From Syntrophus aciditrophicus (GTDB lineage Bacteria; Desulfobacterota; Syntrophia; Syntrophales; UBA5619), in the NCBI GenBank assembly GCA_020722315.1, contig DYLD01000010.1, forward strand, positions 1-32,852: a DNA stretch of 32,852 nucleotides, in the 5' to 3' direction. This document shows positions 25,186-32,852 of this stretch, in pieces. Both the position numbers and the translations under genes were made by a program. Position 1 is the stretch's first letter; every line of letters starts with the position of its first letter. Under the pieces are notes generated by a model. That model saw nothing but the letters and a program-made list of their open reading frames with translations, was not told the DNA's origin and did not search any database.

Positions 25186-25225
25186 AAACGGAACAGGAAA
25201 CGAAAAATCGTTTCCCGTTCCGTTT
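25186..25225 (+). terminator. Strong hairpin between acsB and acsC
   Basis: AAACGGAACAGGAAACGA (25186-25203) pairs with TCGTTTCCCGTTCCGTTT (25208-25225) with one mismatch and a tetra-A loop. On the plus strand the following bases are only partly T-rich (ACATTTATAC), so termination may be incomplete. On the minus strand a run of six T follows the stem. It could attenuate transcription or stabilise the acsB mRNA end. Confidence 0.5.
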
Positions 25226-25290
25226 ACATTTATACATAGAAAACTGTTTTTCCACTTAAAACTATGAGGAAATAGAGAGGAGTAGAGATT

Positions 25291-26643
25291 ATGGCTCTTA
25301 CAGGAATTCAGATTTTCAAGCTGCTGCCGAAAACGAATTGCAAGGAGTGCGGACAGCCGACCTGCCTTGCCTTTGCGATGAACCTGGCAGCCGGCAAGGC
25401 CGAGCTGAGCCGGTGCCCGTATGTTTCGGATGAGGCAAGGGCCTTGCTTTCAGAGGCGTCCGCACCGCCGATACGGCCCGTTACGATGGGAACGGGCGAC
25501 AACAAGGTTACCGTAGGCGGCGAGACCGTCATGTTCCGTCACGAGAAAACCTTCGTCAATAAGCCGGCAGTGGCCGTGCTGATCAGCGACACGATGGCCG
25601 AAGACGACGTGTCCGGGAGGATCAAGCGCTATAATTCATTAAGATATGAGTGGATCGGCCTGCTTCTAAGGGCTGAAATGATCGCAATCAAGAATGAGTC
25701 CAATGATGCAGCCAAGTTTGAAGCTCTTGTCAAAAGGGTTATGGGCGAGACCGATGCGATTCCGATCCTTATCAGCGAGAACATCGATGCTCTGAAGGCG
25801 GCTCTGGTTGTCTCGGCCGAGCGCGTGCCGTTGATCTACGCGGCCACCGAGAAGAATTACGAGGCAATGGCTGGTTTGGCCAAGGAGTTCAAGTGTCCTC
25901 TGACCGCGAAAGCGGACGGTCTCGCCAAGCTGTCGGAATTGACGGATAAGATTGTTGCGCTGGATGTGAAGGATATTATTGCGGACAGCGGCGCCAGAGG
26001 AGTCAGGAGGGCTTTTGAAGATATGACGTTCTTAAGAAGGGCCGCGTTGATTCAGAAGAACCGCTCCCTCGGTTTTTCGCCGATTACGTTTCCCTGCGAG
26101 ATGACGGACAATCCTCTGAAGGAAACGCTTATTGCCTCGATGTTTATCGCGAAGTATGCCGGCATCGTTGTCCTTTCCGACTTCCAGGGAGAAAGCCTTT
26201 TCCCGCTTCTTGTCGAAAGGCTCAACATCTACACCGACCCGCAGCGGCCGATGATGATGAAGGAAGGGATTTATCCGATTGGCAACCCGACCGAGGATTC
26301 CCCAGTCGCAATCACAACCAACTTTGCGCTGACCTACTTTATCGTATCCGGCGAAATTGAGGCCAGTCGTGTGCCGACGTGGCTTTTGGTTATGGAGACT
26401 GAAGGTCTTTCCGTTCTTACCGCCTGGGCCGCCGGAAAGTTCGTCGGCGACGCGATGGGGATATTTATCAAGAAGTCCGGGATAACTGACAAGATCAAAC
26501 ATCGCAAGATCATTATCCCCGGCTACGTAGCCTCGGTAAGCGGCGATCTGGAAGAGGAACTCGGCCCGGATTGGGAGGTCAAGATTGGTCCTCGCGAAGC
26601 CGCGCACCTTGCCGCGTTTCTTAAAATGGAAACCGCCGGTTAA
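25291..26643 (+). CDS. acsC: Corrinoid iron-sulfur protein large subunit AcsC
   Basis: Large (gamma, CdhE-type) subunit of the corrinoid/iron-sulfur protein. It binds the cobamide that carries the methyl group and a low-potential [4Fe-4S] cluster that reactivates it. The 450-residue protein begins with the cluster motif Cys17, Cys20, Cys25 and Cys42 (TNCKECGQPTC and SRCPY), the same positions as in Moorella. A TIM barrel follows, then a C-terminal Rossmann-like cobamide-binding domain from about residue 325. GAGAGGAG precedes the ATG at 25291. The hairpin upstream suggests that its expression may differ from acsB. Confidence 0.95.
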   Translation: MALTGIQIFKLLPKTNCKECGQPTCLAFAMNLAAGKAELSRCPYVSDEARALLSEASAPPIRPVTMGTGDNKVTVGGETVMFRHEKTFVNKPAVAVLISDTMAEDDVSGRIKRYNSLRYEWIGLLLRAEMIAIKNESNDAAKFEALVKRVMGETDAIPILISENIDALKAALVVSAERVPLIYAATEKNYEAMAGLAKEFKCPLTAKADGLAKLSELTDKIVALDVKDIIADSGARGVRRAFEDMTFLRRAALIQKNRSLGFSPITFPCEMTDNPLKETLIASMFIAKYAGIVVLSDFQGESLFPLLVERLNIYTDPQRPMMMKEGIYPIGNPTEDSPVAITTNFALTYFIVSGEIEASRVPTWLLVMETEGLSVLTAWAAGKFVGDAMGIFIKKSGITDKIKHRKIIIPGYVASVSGDLEEELGPDWEVKIGPREAAHLAAFLKMETAG

Positions 26644-26700
26644 TCCAACGAAGCAAAAAAGCACGATCTGTGGTGTTAAAAACATAAGGAGGAGTCGTTT

Positions 26701-27603
26701 ATGATTCGCATTGGTGAAAGCCTCAATGTTATGGGGAAGGTAATAGGCGCGGCAATGAAACAGAGGGATCCCGGGCCGATCCGCCAGATGGCGATAGATG
26801 AGGAAAAGGCCGGCGTTGATTATATAGACATCAACATGGGTCCGGCAAGAAAAGACCCCGTGATTCTCGGTGAATGGCTTGTAAAGACGGTTCAGGAGGT
26901 GACAGATCTGCCTTTATATATTGATACAGTCAGCCCGGAAGCGGTAGAAGGCGCTCTCAGGGTTTATCAAAACAGGAAAGGAAAGGCCGTTATCAATTCG
27001 ATCATGGCCCGTCCCGAAAGTATCGAGGCGAAGATGCCCCTCTGCAAAAAATATGACGCCGGCATGGTGGCCCTTCTCTGGGGGCCGACTGGACTGCCGA
27101 GGGATGCGGATGAACGCGGCGCCCTCGCCGCCGAACTGATGCAGAAAGCTGAAGAGTACGGGATCGCCCCTGAAGATATCTGGATCGATCCTATCGTTAC
27201 GCCATGCAATACCCCCTTAAGCAACGTGCAGGTTCCCGCCGTTGTGGAGTTCATGAAGATGTTTCGGGACCTTCAGGAAACAGCGCCCGGTTTGAAGTCG
27301 ACATGCGGCCTTTCCAATGTTTCGAACGGTGCGCCGAACGACCTGCGTCCGATCATCAATCAGACCTACCTTGTCATGCTGAAACGCTACGGGATGACAA
27401 GCGCTATTGTCGACCCCTTTGATGACGGAATGAAACTGTTCGCCGCGGGCGGCCGTCCCGATCTCGAGGAGGTCATCTACAAGGCGATGGATAAAGAGCC
27501 TATAGACAGGGCCTCTCTCACCAAAGAACAGCTGGATTACGTAAAGACCGCGGAGGTTCTGATGGGATACAGGCTATACTCCGATCACTGGCTGGAGCTA
27601 TAA
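26701..27603 (+). CDS. acsE: Methyl-THF:corrinoid protein methyltransferase AcsE
   Basis: Transfers the methyl group from 5-methyl-THF to the cobalt of the corrinoid protein, linking the folate branch to acetyl-CoA synthesis. The 300-residue protein is a pterin-binding TIM barrel, with DINMGPARKD near residue 44 (folate site), YIDTVSPEA near 76, VINSIMARPE near 100 and GLSNVSNGAPNDLRP near 202. It is about 38 residues longer than the 262-residue Moorella enzyme. Much of the excess is an insertion near residues 240-280 before the shared C-terminal segment. ATAAGGAGGAG precedes the ATG. It closes the acs gene run. Confidence 0.92.
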   Translation: MIRIGESLNVMGKVIGAAMKQRDPGPIRQMAIDEEKAGVDYIDINMGPARKDPVILGEWLVKTVQEVTDLPLYIDTVSPEAVEGALRVYQNRKGKAVINSIMARPESIEAKMPLCKKYDAGMVALLWGPTGLPRDADERGALAAELMQKAEEYGIAPEDIWIDPIVTPCNTPLSNVQVPAVVEFMKMFRDLQETAPGLKSTCGLSNVSNGAPNDLRPIINQTYLVMLKRYGMTSAIVDPFDDGMKLFAAGGRPDLEEVIYKAMDKEPIDRASLTKEQLDYVKTAEVLMGYRLYSDHWLEL

Positions 27604-27746
27604 ACTTCCTGGAATTTATCCGGGATTGCCTTTATCTCCCTTGTTCATTCAATCGGCCGGACGGATAGGTCGCTTTCTGTCCGGCAATGGGGAGATACTC
27701 AAACGAGGTTCCTGCCGGAGGGCGCTAAGAAAGGAGAAACGGTACA
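27604..27746 (+). other. Spacer between acsE and hdrA with an inverted repeat
   Basis: This 143-base gap contains GCCGGAC (27656-27662) and its inverse GTCCGGC (27679-27685), a 7 bp stem with a 16-base loop and no T run after it. A good ribosome site for hdrA (AAAGGAGAA) lies at its end. No promoter stands out. Confidence 0.4.
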
Positions 27747-30700
27747 ATGGAGGAAAAAGTAAGGTCAGTGTTGGTGGCAGGCGCCGGTGTTGCAGGTATT
27801 CATGCGGCGCTGAATCTGGCCAATCTCGGCTTTAAGGTTTATTTGCTCGACAAGGAAGCTGCAATCGGGGGCAAGATGTCGCAGCTCTACAGAACAGCGG
27901 AGGACAATTTTGCCCTTGGCGCGATAACCCCTATCATTTTGGAAGCCTCTAACAACCCCAATATTCAGATCATGCCGTTGACGCAAATTGAGGCTGTCAA
28001 CGGGGAACCGGGGGCATTCACCGTATCGCTGAAGAAAGCCCCCCGCTATGTTGATATCGTAAAATGCGTGACATGCTCTCTGTGCTGGCGTGCATGTCCG
28101 GTAAAGGTGCCGAGTGAATTTAATTACGGATTGGGCACAAGGAACGCAATCTATATGCCTTACGGTGGGGCAGCTCCGAACAAGCCGTCGATAGATCCCG
28201 AAACCTGTTTGAACCTGAACGGAAAAGAGAAATGCACAAAGTGTGCGGATGTCTGCCCCAGCAACGCGATCAACTTCAACGACAAAGAAACGATGCTGGA
28301 ACTCAAGGTCGGCGCACTCATCCTGACCCCGGGGATAGAACCGTTTAAGGACGCCCCGGAGGTGAAGGCGTTCGGCTATGGGAAAATGGCCAATGTCCTT
28401 GACAATTTCCAGATGGACAGGCTGGTCAGTATCTACGGACCCACGGCAGGAGAGCTGAAGCGACCCTCGGACGGCAAGATAGCCAAGAAAATAGCGTTCA
28501 TCCAGTGTGTGGGTTCAAGAAAGCCTGAAGAGAAAAAGTCGGGCGCCCAGAACCTGAAATACTGTTCATCGATCTGCTGCATGCACGCAATCCGTTCGTC
28601 TTTGACAATAAAAGGAAGGGACGAATCGAACGACATTTCTATCTTTCATAACGATATCATGGCGATAGCTAAAACCAACGAAGATATTTACAGCGAGGCG
28701 AGACAGAAAGCCGTCCAATTTATCCGTTCCCAGGTTACATCTGTTTCCGAAGTGCCTGATACCAAAGATGTTTTGATCCACTACCTGTCCGAAGACGGCA
28801 AAGAGGCTGACGAGACGTTTGACCTTGTCGTTTTGTCTCTGGGCTTAGTTCCCTCCAAAGAGGGTATCCGTCTGATGAAGACGCTGGGGATTAAGCTGAA
28901 CGCCGAGCAGTTTCCCGAGCTTCCTGAATACTCGCGCATGGCGTTGCCGGGAGTCGCAATTGCAGGGAGTTTCAGGGCGCTTGCTGACTCGCCCGAGGCG
29001 GTGGCCGATGCGCAGGCCGCGGTGATGGAGGTTGTCGAACTGCTTGCGAGTGTGCCCGATGTTCTTCCGTCGACGTCCCTTCCGCCGGAGACGGATGTCG
29101 CCGGAGGAGAGCCCAGAGTCGGCGTCTATATTTGCGACTGCGGAGGCATTATCCCCAAGGTTATCGATACGGATGCGCTTCTGAAATTCTCCGGCCGACT
29201 GGAAGGTGTTGTCGATACGCTGAAGCTTGCCTACGCATGCCAGGCCGATGGAATGCAGCAGATGAAGAGCAGCATACAGAGTCACGACGTCAACAGGGTT
29301 GTCTTCGTGGGCTGCAGCTATCGAAGCTTCCTGCCGAAGCTTCAGAACCTTATCAGGGAGGCCGGCCTCAACAAATTTCTCGTTGAAATGGTTAATGCGC
29401 GCGAGCTCGGGGCATGGGTGCATATCAACGAAAAGGAACAGGCCAACGAGAGAGTCCGGGCTGAATTGAAGGGCGTTGTCGCGAAGGCAAAGGGCCTGAA
29501 ACCGCTTCCTGTTTCCATACGGGATGTCACGCAAAAGGGCCTGGTTGTCGGTGGAGGCGTCGCGGGCATGGTGGCCGCGTTGAGCATTGCGTCGCAGGGA
29601 ATACCTGTTGATATTATCGAAAAGACCGATAAGCTCGGCGGGAATGCAAACAGACTTTCTTTGTCTTATCCTGACAGCCTGAAGAAAATGATTAAAGAAA
29701 ACCCCCGGATAAACGTCCTTTACAACGCCGAGCTGAAGGAACTACGGGGTAGAGTGGGCCGGTTTACAGCCCGCGTACAGACACCCGAGGGCGGTTCTAC
29801 CGGAGAATATGGTGCGATCGTCGTCGCCGCCGGAGGAAAAGAGTATAGACCCAACGAATATCTCTACGGCAGCGATAAAAATGTCATAACCCAGCTGGAA
29901 CTCGAAGAGCTGATTAAAAAGGGCGGGCCGGAGTTGAAGCGGATAAATTCCGCCGCTGTCATCCACTGCGTCGGTTCGAGGAACAACGAGCGGCCTTACT
30001 GCTCCCGCCTGTGTTGTACGCAGGCCGTCCGGAACAGTCTCAAACTCAAGGAGATCAACCCAAAGGTTCAGATTTACCATCTGCACAGAGACATCAGGAC
30101 ATACTTCCTCAATGACATCCTCTATCAGAACGCGCAGAAAGAAGGCGTTTCTTTCATCAGATACGATGAGAACAGAGGTTTGGATGTCTCGCAAAAGGGA
30201 GGATTGACGATCCGATTAAACGACAGCCAGACCCAGAAAGAAGTTGAGCTCAAAGCGGATCTGCTGATCCTAAACGCCGCCGTGTTGCCGGGCGAGGATA
30301 ACAAGACCCTGTCGCGTTTGCTGGGAATCCCGCTGGACAAGTGGGGATTCTTCCAGGAAGAGAGTTACATGACCTTTTCCCCGGTTGTCATGAGTAAAAA
30401 GGGGATATCGATCTGCGGCCTTGCGCATGGGCCGAAGACAATGGATGAAAGTGTTTCGCAGGCAAGGGCTGCCGCGGCGGAGGCGCTCAGTGTGCTTTCC
30501 AAAGAGAAACTCACCCGTCAGGCCGTACACGCCGAGGTTAACCCCGGCAAATGTATAGCGTGTCTCACATGCGTCAGATTATGTCCCTATGGCGTTCCGT
30601 TCATCAATGAAGACAGGGTCGCCCAGATTCTTCCCTTTGAGTGTCGGGGATGCGGGATATGCGTGAGCGGGTGCCCCAATGACGCGATAGAACTCAAGAG

Positions 30701-30749
30701 CTTCACCGATGATGACGTCGTTCCTCAAATAGAGGCGATGTTTGTGTAA
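27747..30749 (+). CDS. hdrA: Fused two-module HdrA-like flavoprotein
   Basis: Large FAD and iron-sulfur protein of the heterodisulfide-reductase subunit A family, 1000 residues, about one and a half times a normal HdrA. Module 1: FAD motif GAGVAGI (12-18), an inserted two-cluster ferredoxin (Cys107, 110, 113, 117 and Cys154, 163, 166, 170), QCVGSR (253-258) and YCSSICC (272-278). Module 2: the HdrA N-terminal cluster domain (Cys463, 465, 498, 523), FAD motif GGGVAGM (602-608), HCVGSR (740-745), YCSRLCC (751-757), and a C-terminal two-cluster ferredoxin (Cys936, 939, 942, 946 and Cys966, 969, 972, 976). It probably passes electrons via MvhD to or from MetVF, perhaps by flavin-based bifurcation. 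HdrB and HdrC are not adjacent. Confidence 0.9.
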   Translation: MEEKVRSVLVAGAGVAGIHAALNLANLGFKVYLLDKEAAIGGKMSQLYRTAEDNFALGAITPIILEASNNPNIQIMPLTQIEAVNGEPGAFTVSLKKAPRYVDIVKCVTCSLCWRACPVKVPSEFNYGLGTRNAIYMPYGGAAPNKPSIDPETCLNLNGKEKCTKCADVCPSNAINFNDKETMLELKVGALILTPGIEPFKDAPEVKAFGYGKMANVLDNFQMDRLVSIYGPTAGELKRPSDGKIAKKIAFIQCVGSRKPEEKKSGAQNLKYCSSICCMHAIRSSLTIKGRDESNDISIFHNDIMAIAKTNEDIYSEARQKAVQFIRSQVTSVSEVPDTKDVLIHYLSEDGKEADETFDLVVLSLGLVPSKEGIRLMKTLGIKLNAEQFPELPEYSRMALPGVAIAGSFRALADSPEAVADAQAAVMEVVELLASVPDVLPSTSLPPETDVAGGEPRVGVYICDCGGIIPKVIDTDALLKFSGRLEGVVDTLKLAYACQADGMQQMKSSIQSHDVNRVVFVGCSYRSFLPKLQNLIREAGLNKFLVEMVNARELGAWVHINEKEQANERVRAELKGVVAKAKGLKPLPVSIRDVTQKGLVVGGGVAGMVAALSIASQGIPVDIIEKTDKLGGNANRLSLSYPDSLKKMIKENPRINVLYNAELKELRGRVGRFTARVQTPEGGSTGEYGAIVVAAGGKEYRPNEYLYGSDKNVITQLELEELIKKGGPELKRINSAAVIHCVGSRNNERPYCSRLCCTQAVRNSLKLKEINPKVQIYHLHRDIRTYFLNDILYQNAQKEGVSFIRYDENRGLDVSQKGGLTIRLNDSQTQKEVELKADLLILNAAVLPGEDNKTLSRLLGIPLDKWGFFQEESYMTFSPVVMSKKGISICGLAHGPKTMDESVSQARAAAAEALSVLSKEKLTRQAVHAEVNPGKCIACLTCVRLCPYGVPFINEDRVAQILPFECRGCGICVSGCPNDAIELKSFTDDDVVPQIEAMFV

Positions 30750-30760
30750 AGGAGATAGAA

Positions 30761-31177
30761 ATGAACCAATTTGAACCGGAAATTGTTGCCTTTTGTTGTC
30801 ACTACTGCGCCCTTGCCGCCGCGGACACGGCCGGAAAAATGGGGATCCAGTTTGCACCCAATGTCAGGGTAATCAGGGTTTTGTGCACGGGAAAGGTGGA
30901 GATTCTCCATCTTATGAAGGCTCTTGAGGCCGGTGCGGACGGTGTTGTCGTCGTTGGGTGCAAGTTCGGGGAGTGCTATTTCAAAGACGGCAATTACAGG
31001 GCACAGAAGAGGGTGCAACGGGCCCAGTCTCTGATCGAGGAGGCCGGTCTGGAGAAGGGAAGGCTCAGATTTGATTTTGTTCCCGGCCCGGGAGGCAAAA
31101 AATTTGCCGAGATCATGAATACCATGACACAACAGGTCAGGGCGCTCGGTCCAAACCCTTTGAAGCAAAAGCAGTAG
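30761..31177 (+). CDS. mvhD: MvhD/FlpD-type [2Fe-2S] adaptor protein
   Basis: Small iron-sulfur protein that links an electron donor or acceptor to HdrA. The 138-residue product has the family cysteines: FCCHYC (Cys12, 13, 16), LCTGKV (Cys42) and GCKFGEC (Cys67, 72) in the usual GADGVVVVGC context, followed by DGNYRAQKR. The start lies 11 bases after the hdrA stop, with AAGGAGA upstream, so it is co-transcribed and likely bound to HdrA. No hydrogenase genes (mvhAG) are nearby. This suggests its partner here is MetVF or the NADH module, as in Moorella's metVF-hdrABC-mvhD cluster. Confidence 0.9.
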   Translation: MNQFEPEIVAFCCHYCALAAADTAGKMGIQFAPNVRVIRVLCTGKVEILHLMKALEAGADGVVVVGCKFGECYFKDGNYRAQKRVQRAQSLIEEAGLEKGRLRFDFVPGPGGKKFAEIMNTMTQQVRALGPNPLKQKQ

Positions 31178-31227
31178 GCATTTAAGCAGCGGGTTGGCTT
31201 TAAACTCTTAAGGTAGGGAGAAAGATC

Positions 31228-31920
31228 ATGATAGTAGCTGATAGAAAACCGTTTGCGGAAATTATGTCCATGGTCGAGAAATATTCCAAAATTCTCGTCG
31301 TGGGCTGTGGCTCATGTGTCACGATATGCATGGCCGGCGGTGAAGAGGAGGTGAAAATCCTTGCCTCTCAACTGAGGATTGCTTTCCGGAAACAGGGGAA
31401 GAACATTGAGGTTCAAGAGGCTATGGCCCTGCGCCAGTGCGACGATGAATATATGGATGATCCGGTACTGATTGAAAAGGTCAGATGGGCGGATGTTGTC
31501 ATTTCGATGGCCTGCGGCGTCGGTGTTCAGCATGCCACCACTTTTTTCAACCGGATTATCGAAGAAAGACCCACCCGGGTTGTGCCGGCACTCAACACAA
31601 CTTTCATGGGTGCGAATCTGGGTGCAGGTGAGTGGGAAGAGCGCTGCCTCGGGTGCGGCGACTGCGTCCTCGAGAAAACAGGGGGCATCTGCCCCATCAC
31701 CAGATGCGCCAAAAGCTTGCTCAACGGACCCTGCGGCGGTTCCTCCAATGGAATATGCGAGGTCAGCAAGAATACCGAGTGTGCATGGCATCTGATTGTC
31801 GAGAGGCTCAACGTCCTGGGTGAACTGGATCGGATCAAACAGGTGGAACCGTACAAGGATTGGCGTCCGAGCCACAGCGGCGGAATGCGTAAGAGGGTAA
31901 GGGAGGATATGAGAATATGA
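31228..31920 (+). CDS. metV: MetV, methylene-THF reductase iron-sulfur/zinc subunit
   Basis: Small subunit that pairs with MetF in acetogen-type methylenetetrahydrofolate reductases and brings electrons to its flavin. The 230-residue protein starts with GCGSCVTIC (Cys27, 30, 34). It has a C-terminal cysteine-rich domain (Cys140, 143, 146, 155, 160, 169, 177 and 185 in CLGCGDC, GICPITRC and GPCGG), characteristic of the MetF C-terminal-like family. AGGGAGA precedes the ATG. Its stop overlaps the metF start in an ATGA arrangement, which fits a fixed 1:1 complex. Confidence 0.9.
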   Translation: MIVADRKPFAEIMSMVEKYSKILVVGCGSCVTICMAGGEEEVKILASQLRIAFRKQGKNIEVQEAMALRQCDDEYMDDPVLIEKVRWADVVISMACGVGVQHATTFFNRIIEERPTRVVPALNTTFMGANLGAGEWEERCLGCGDCVLEKTGGICPITRCAKSLLNGPCGGSSNGICEVSKNTECAWHLIVERLNVLGELDRIKQVEPYKDWRPSHSGGMRKRVREDMRI

Positions 31921-32840
31921 AATCTGGAAGCAATCTTGAGAAGCTCTTGGAAAGGGGCGAATTTGTTGTTACCGGTGAGTTAGGTCCTCCGAAGGGTCCC
32001 GATGCCGAGGTTGTGAAAAAGAAGGCGGCGATGCTCAAAGGCTATGTGGATGCGGTCAATATTACCGACAACCAGACCGCGATTGTCAGAATGTCCTCGA
32101 TTGCCGCAGCTAAGATACTCATAGATATGGGCCTTGAACCGAACATGCAGATGGTGGCCAGGGACCGAAACCGAATCGCGATGATGTCGGATCTCTTCGG
32201 CGCCAATGTGCTGGGGATAAGAAACATGCTCTGCCTTTCCGGAGACCATCAGTCGTTCGGTAATCATCCCGAGGCGAAGAATGTTTTTGACATCGATTCC
32301 ATCCAGATGATCAAGATGGTCAAGAACATGCGGGATGAGCACAAGATGATATGCGGGGAAGAAATCGAGGGGGAATTCAAGATGCTTATCGGAGCGGCAT
32401 GCAATCCGTTTGCCGATCCGTTCTGGTACCGGCCGCTCAGGCTTGCGAAGAAAGTTGAGGCGGGAGTGGACTTCATCCAGACCCAGTGCATCTACGACAT
32501 GAAACGTTTTAAGGATTTCATGAAGCAGGTTGTCGATATGGGCCTGCATGAAAAATGCAAGATACTGGCGGGCGTCACACCCCTTAAATCGGTAGGTATG
32601 GCGCGGTACATGGCCAGCAGCGTAAGCGGGATTATTATTCCTGAGGAGCTGATCAAGCGCCTGCACGGGGCGGAAAAAGGCAAGGTCGCCGCCGAAGGGA
32701 TCAAGATCCTCTGCGAGCAGATTCAGGAATTACGGGAAATAAAGGGCATCGCAGGCATCCATTTGATGGCGATCGAATGGGAACACAGGGTGCCTGAGAT
32801 TGTGGAGCAGGCGGGACTGCTACCCAGGCCGACGCCGTAA
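31917..32840 (+). CDS. metF: Methylenetetrahydrofolate reductase MetF
   Basis: Flavoprotein that reduces 5,10-methylene-THF to 5-methyl-THF (or the reverse when acetyl units are oxidised), supplying the substrate of AcsE. The 307-residue TIM-barrel protein has VVTGELGPPKG with the active-site glutamate at residue 21, MLCLSGDH with Asp110 (equivalent to the folate-binding aspartate), and the FIQTQCIYD strand near 190. It overlaps metV by four bases. Electron supply is probably through MetV, MvhD and HdrA rather than directly from NAD(P)H. The gene is complete and stops 12 bases before the window ends. Confidence 0.94.
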   Translation: MKSGSNLEKLLERGEFVVTGELGPPKGPDAEVVKKKAAMLKGYVDAVNITDNQTAIVRMSSIAAAKILIDMGLEPNMQMVARDRNRIAMMSDLFGANVLGIRNMLCLSGDHQSFGNHPEAKNVFDIDSIQMIKMVKNMRDEHKMICGEEIEGEFKMLIGAACNPFADPFWYRPLRLAKKVEAGVDFIQTQCIYDMKRFKDFMKQVVDMGLHEKCKILAGVTPLKSVGMARYMASSVSGIIIPEELIKRLHGAEKGKVAAEGIKILCEQIQELREIKGIAGIHLMAIEWEHRVPEIVEQAGLLPRPTP

Positions 32841-32852
32841 TTCGTACAGAGG

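Noticed and set aside
27626-27835. Plus-strand frame of 69 codons between acsE and hdrA
   Set aside because: It overlaps the hdrA start in another frame, is very arginine- and glycine-rich, and has no ribosome site.

Overview
The window looks like a chromosomal segment from an anaerobic bacterium that runs the Wood-Ljungdahl (reductive acetyl-CoA) pathway. The TRAP transporter, NAD(P)HX repair enzyme, UppP and DsbC-like protein suit a Gram-negative host. The bacterial-type acs genes next to hdrA-mvhD-metVF point to a Desulfobacterota-like (former Deltaproteobacteria) lineage. That taxonomic call is inference from gene content, not from a marker gene.

Positions 1-16.1 kb hold short, mixed-direction operons. 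They are: a TRAP uptake system (dctP-dctQ-dctM, +); a thioredoxin-domain protein (-); NADP isocitrate dehydrogenase with an unrecognised 210-residue protein downstream (-); an atypical SDR followed by bifunctional NAD(P)HX epimerase/dehydratase (+); a DsbC-like protein, M29 aminopeptidase and undecaprenyl-diphosphatase (-); a polyprenyl diphosphate synthase (-); and formate-tetrahydrofolate ligase fhs (+) behind a good promoter and a leader of about 315 nt. The gaps between these genes are filled by a family of about 190-200 bp, nearly fully palindromic insertion elements. They have about 23 bp terminal inverted repeats starting GAGACCTTTGCAAAA. Several are flanked by 5 bp direct repeats, which marks them as non-autonomous transposable elements (MITEs). 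One copy is nested inside another.

Positions 16.1-32.8 kb form an almost uninterrupted +-strand energy and carbon block. A NuoE/NuoF/NuoG-like NADH-oxidising module comes first, followed by a 53-residue small protein. Next are acsD, acsA, acsB, acsC and acsE, which encode the corrinoid protein small subunit, CO dehydrogenase, acetyl-CoA synthase, the corrinoid protein large subunit and methyltransferase. Last come a duplicated, fused HdrA of 1000 residues, MvhD, MetV and MetF. With fhs these genes cover formate activation, methylene-THF reduction, methyl transfer and acetyl-CoA synthesis or cleavage. folD, formate dehydrogenase, hdrBC and the nickel-insertion ATPase (acsF/cooC) are not in the window.

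The points most worth a second look are: the MITE family with its target duplications and nesting; the two-module HdrA with MvhD-MetV-MetF but no HdrBC; the NADH module with no hydrogenase or formate dehydrogenase partner beside it; the unannotated 53-residue ORF ahead of acsD; and an FTHFS that resembles the eukaryotic C1-THF synthase synthetase domain more than the classical acetogen enzyme.
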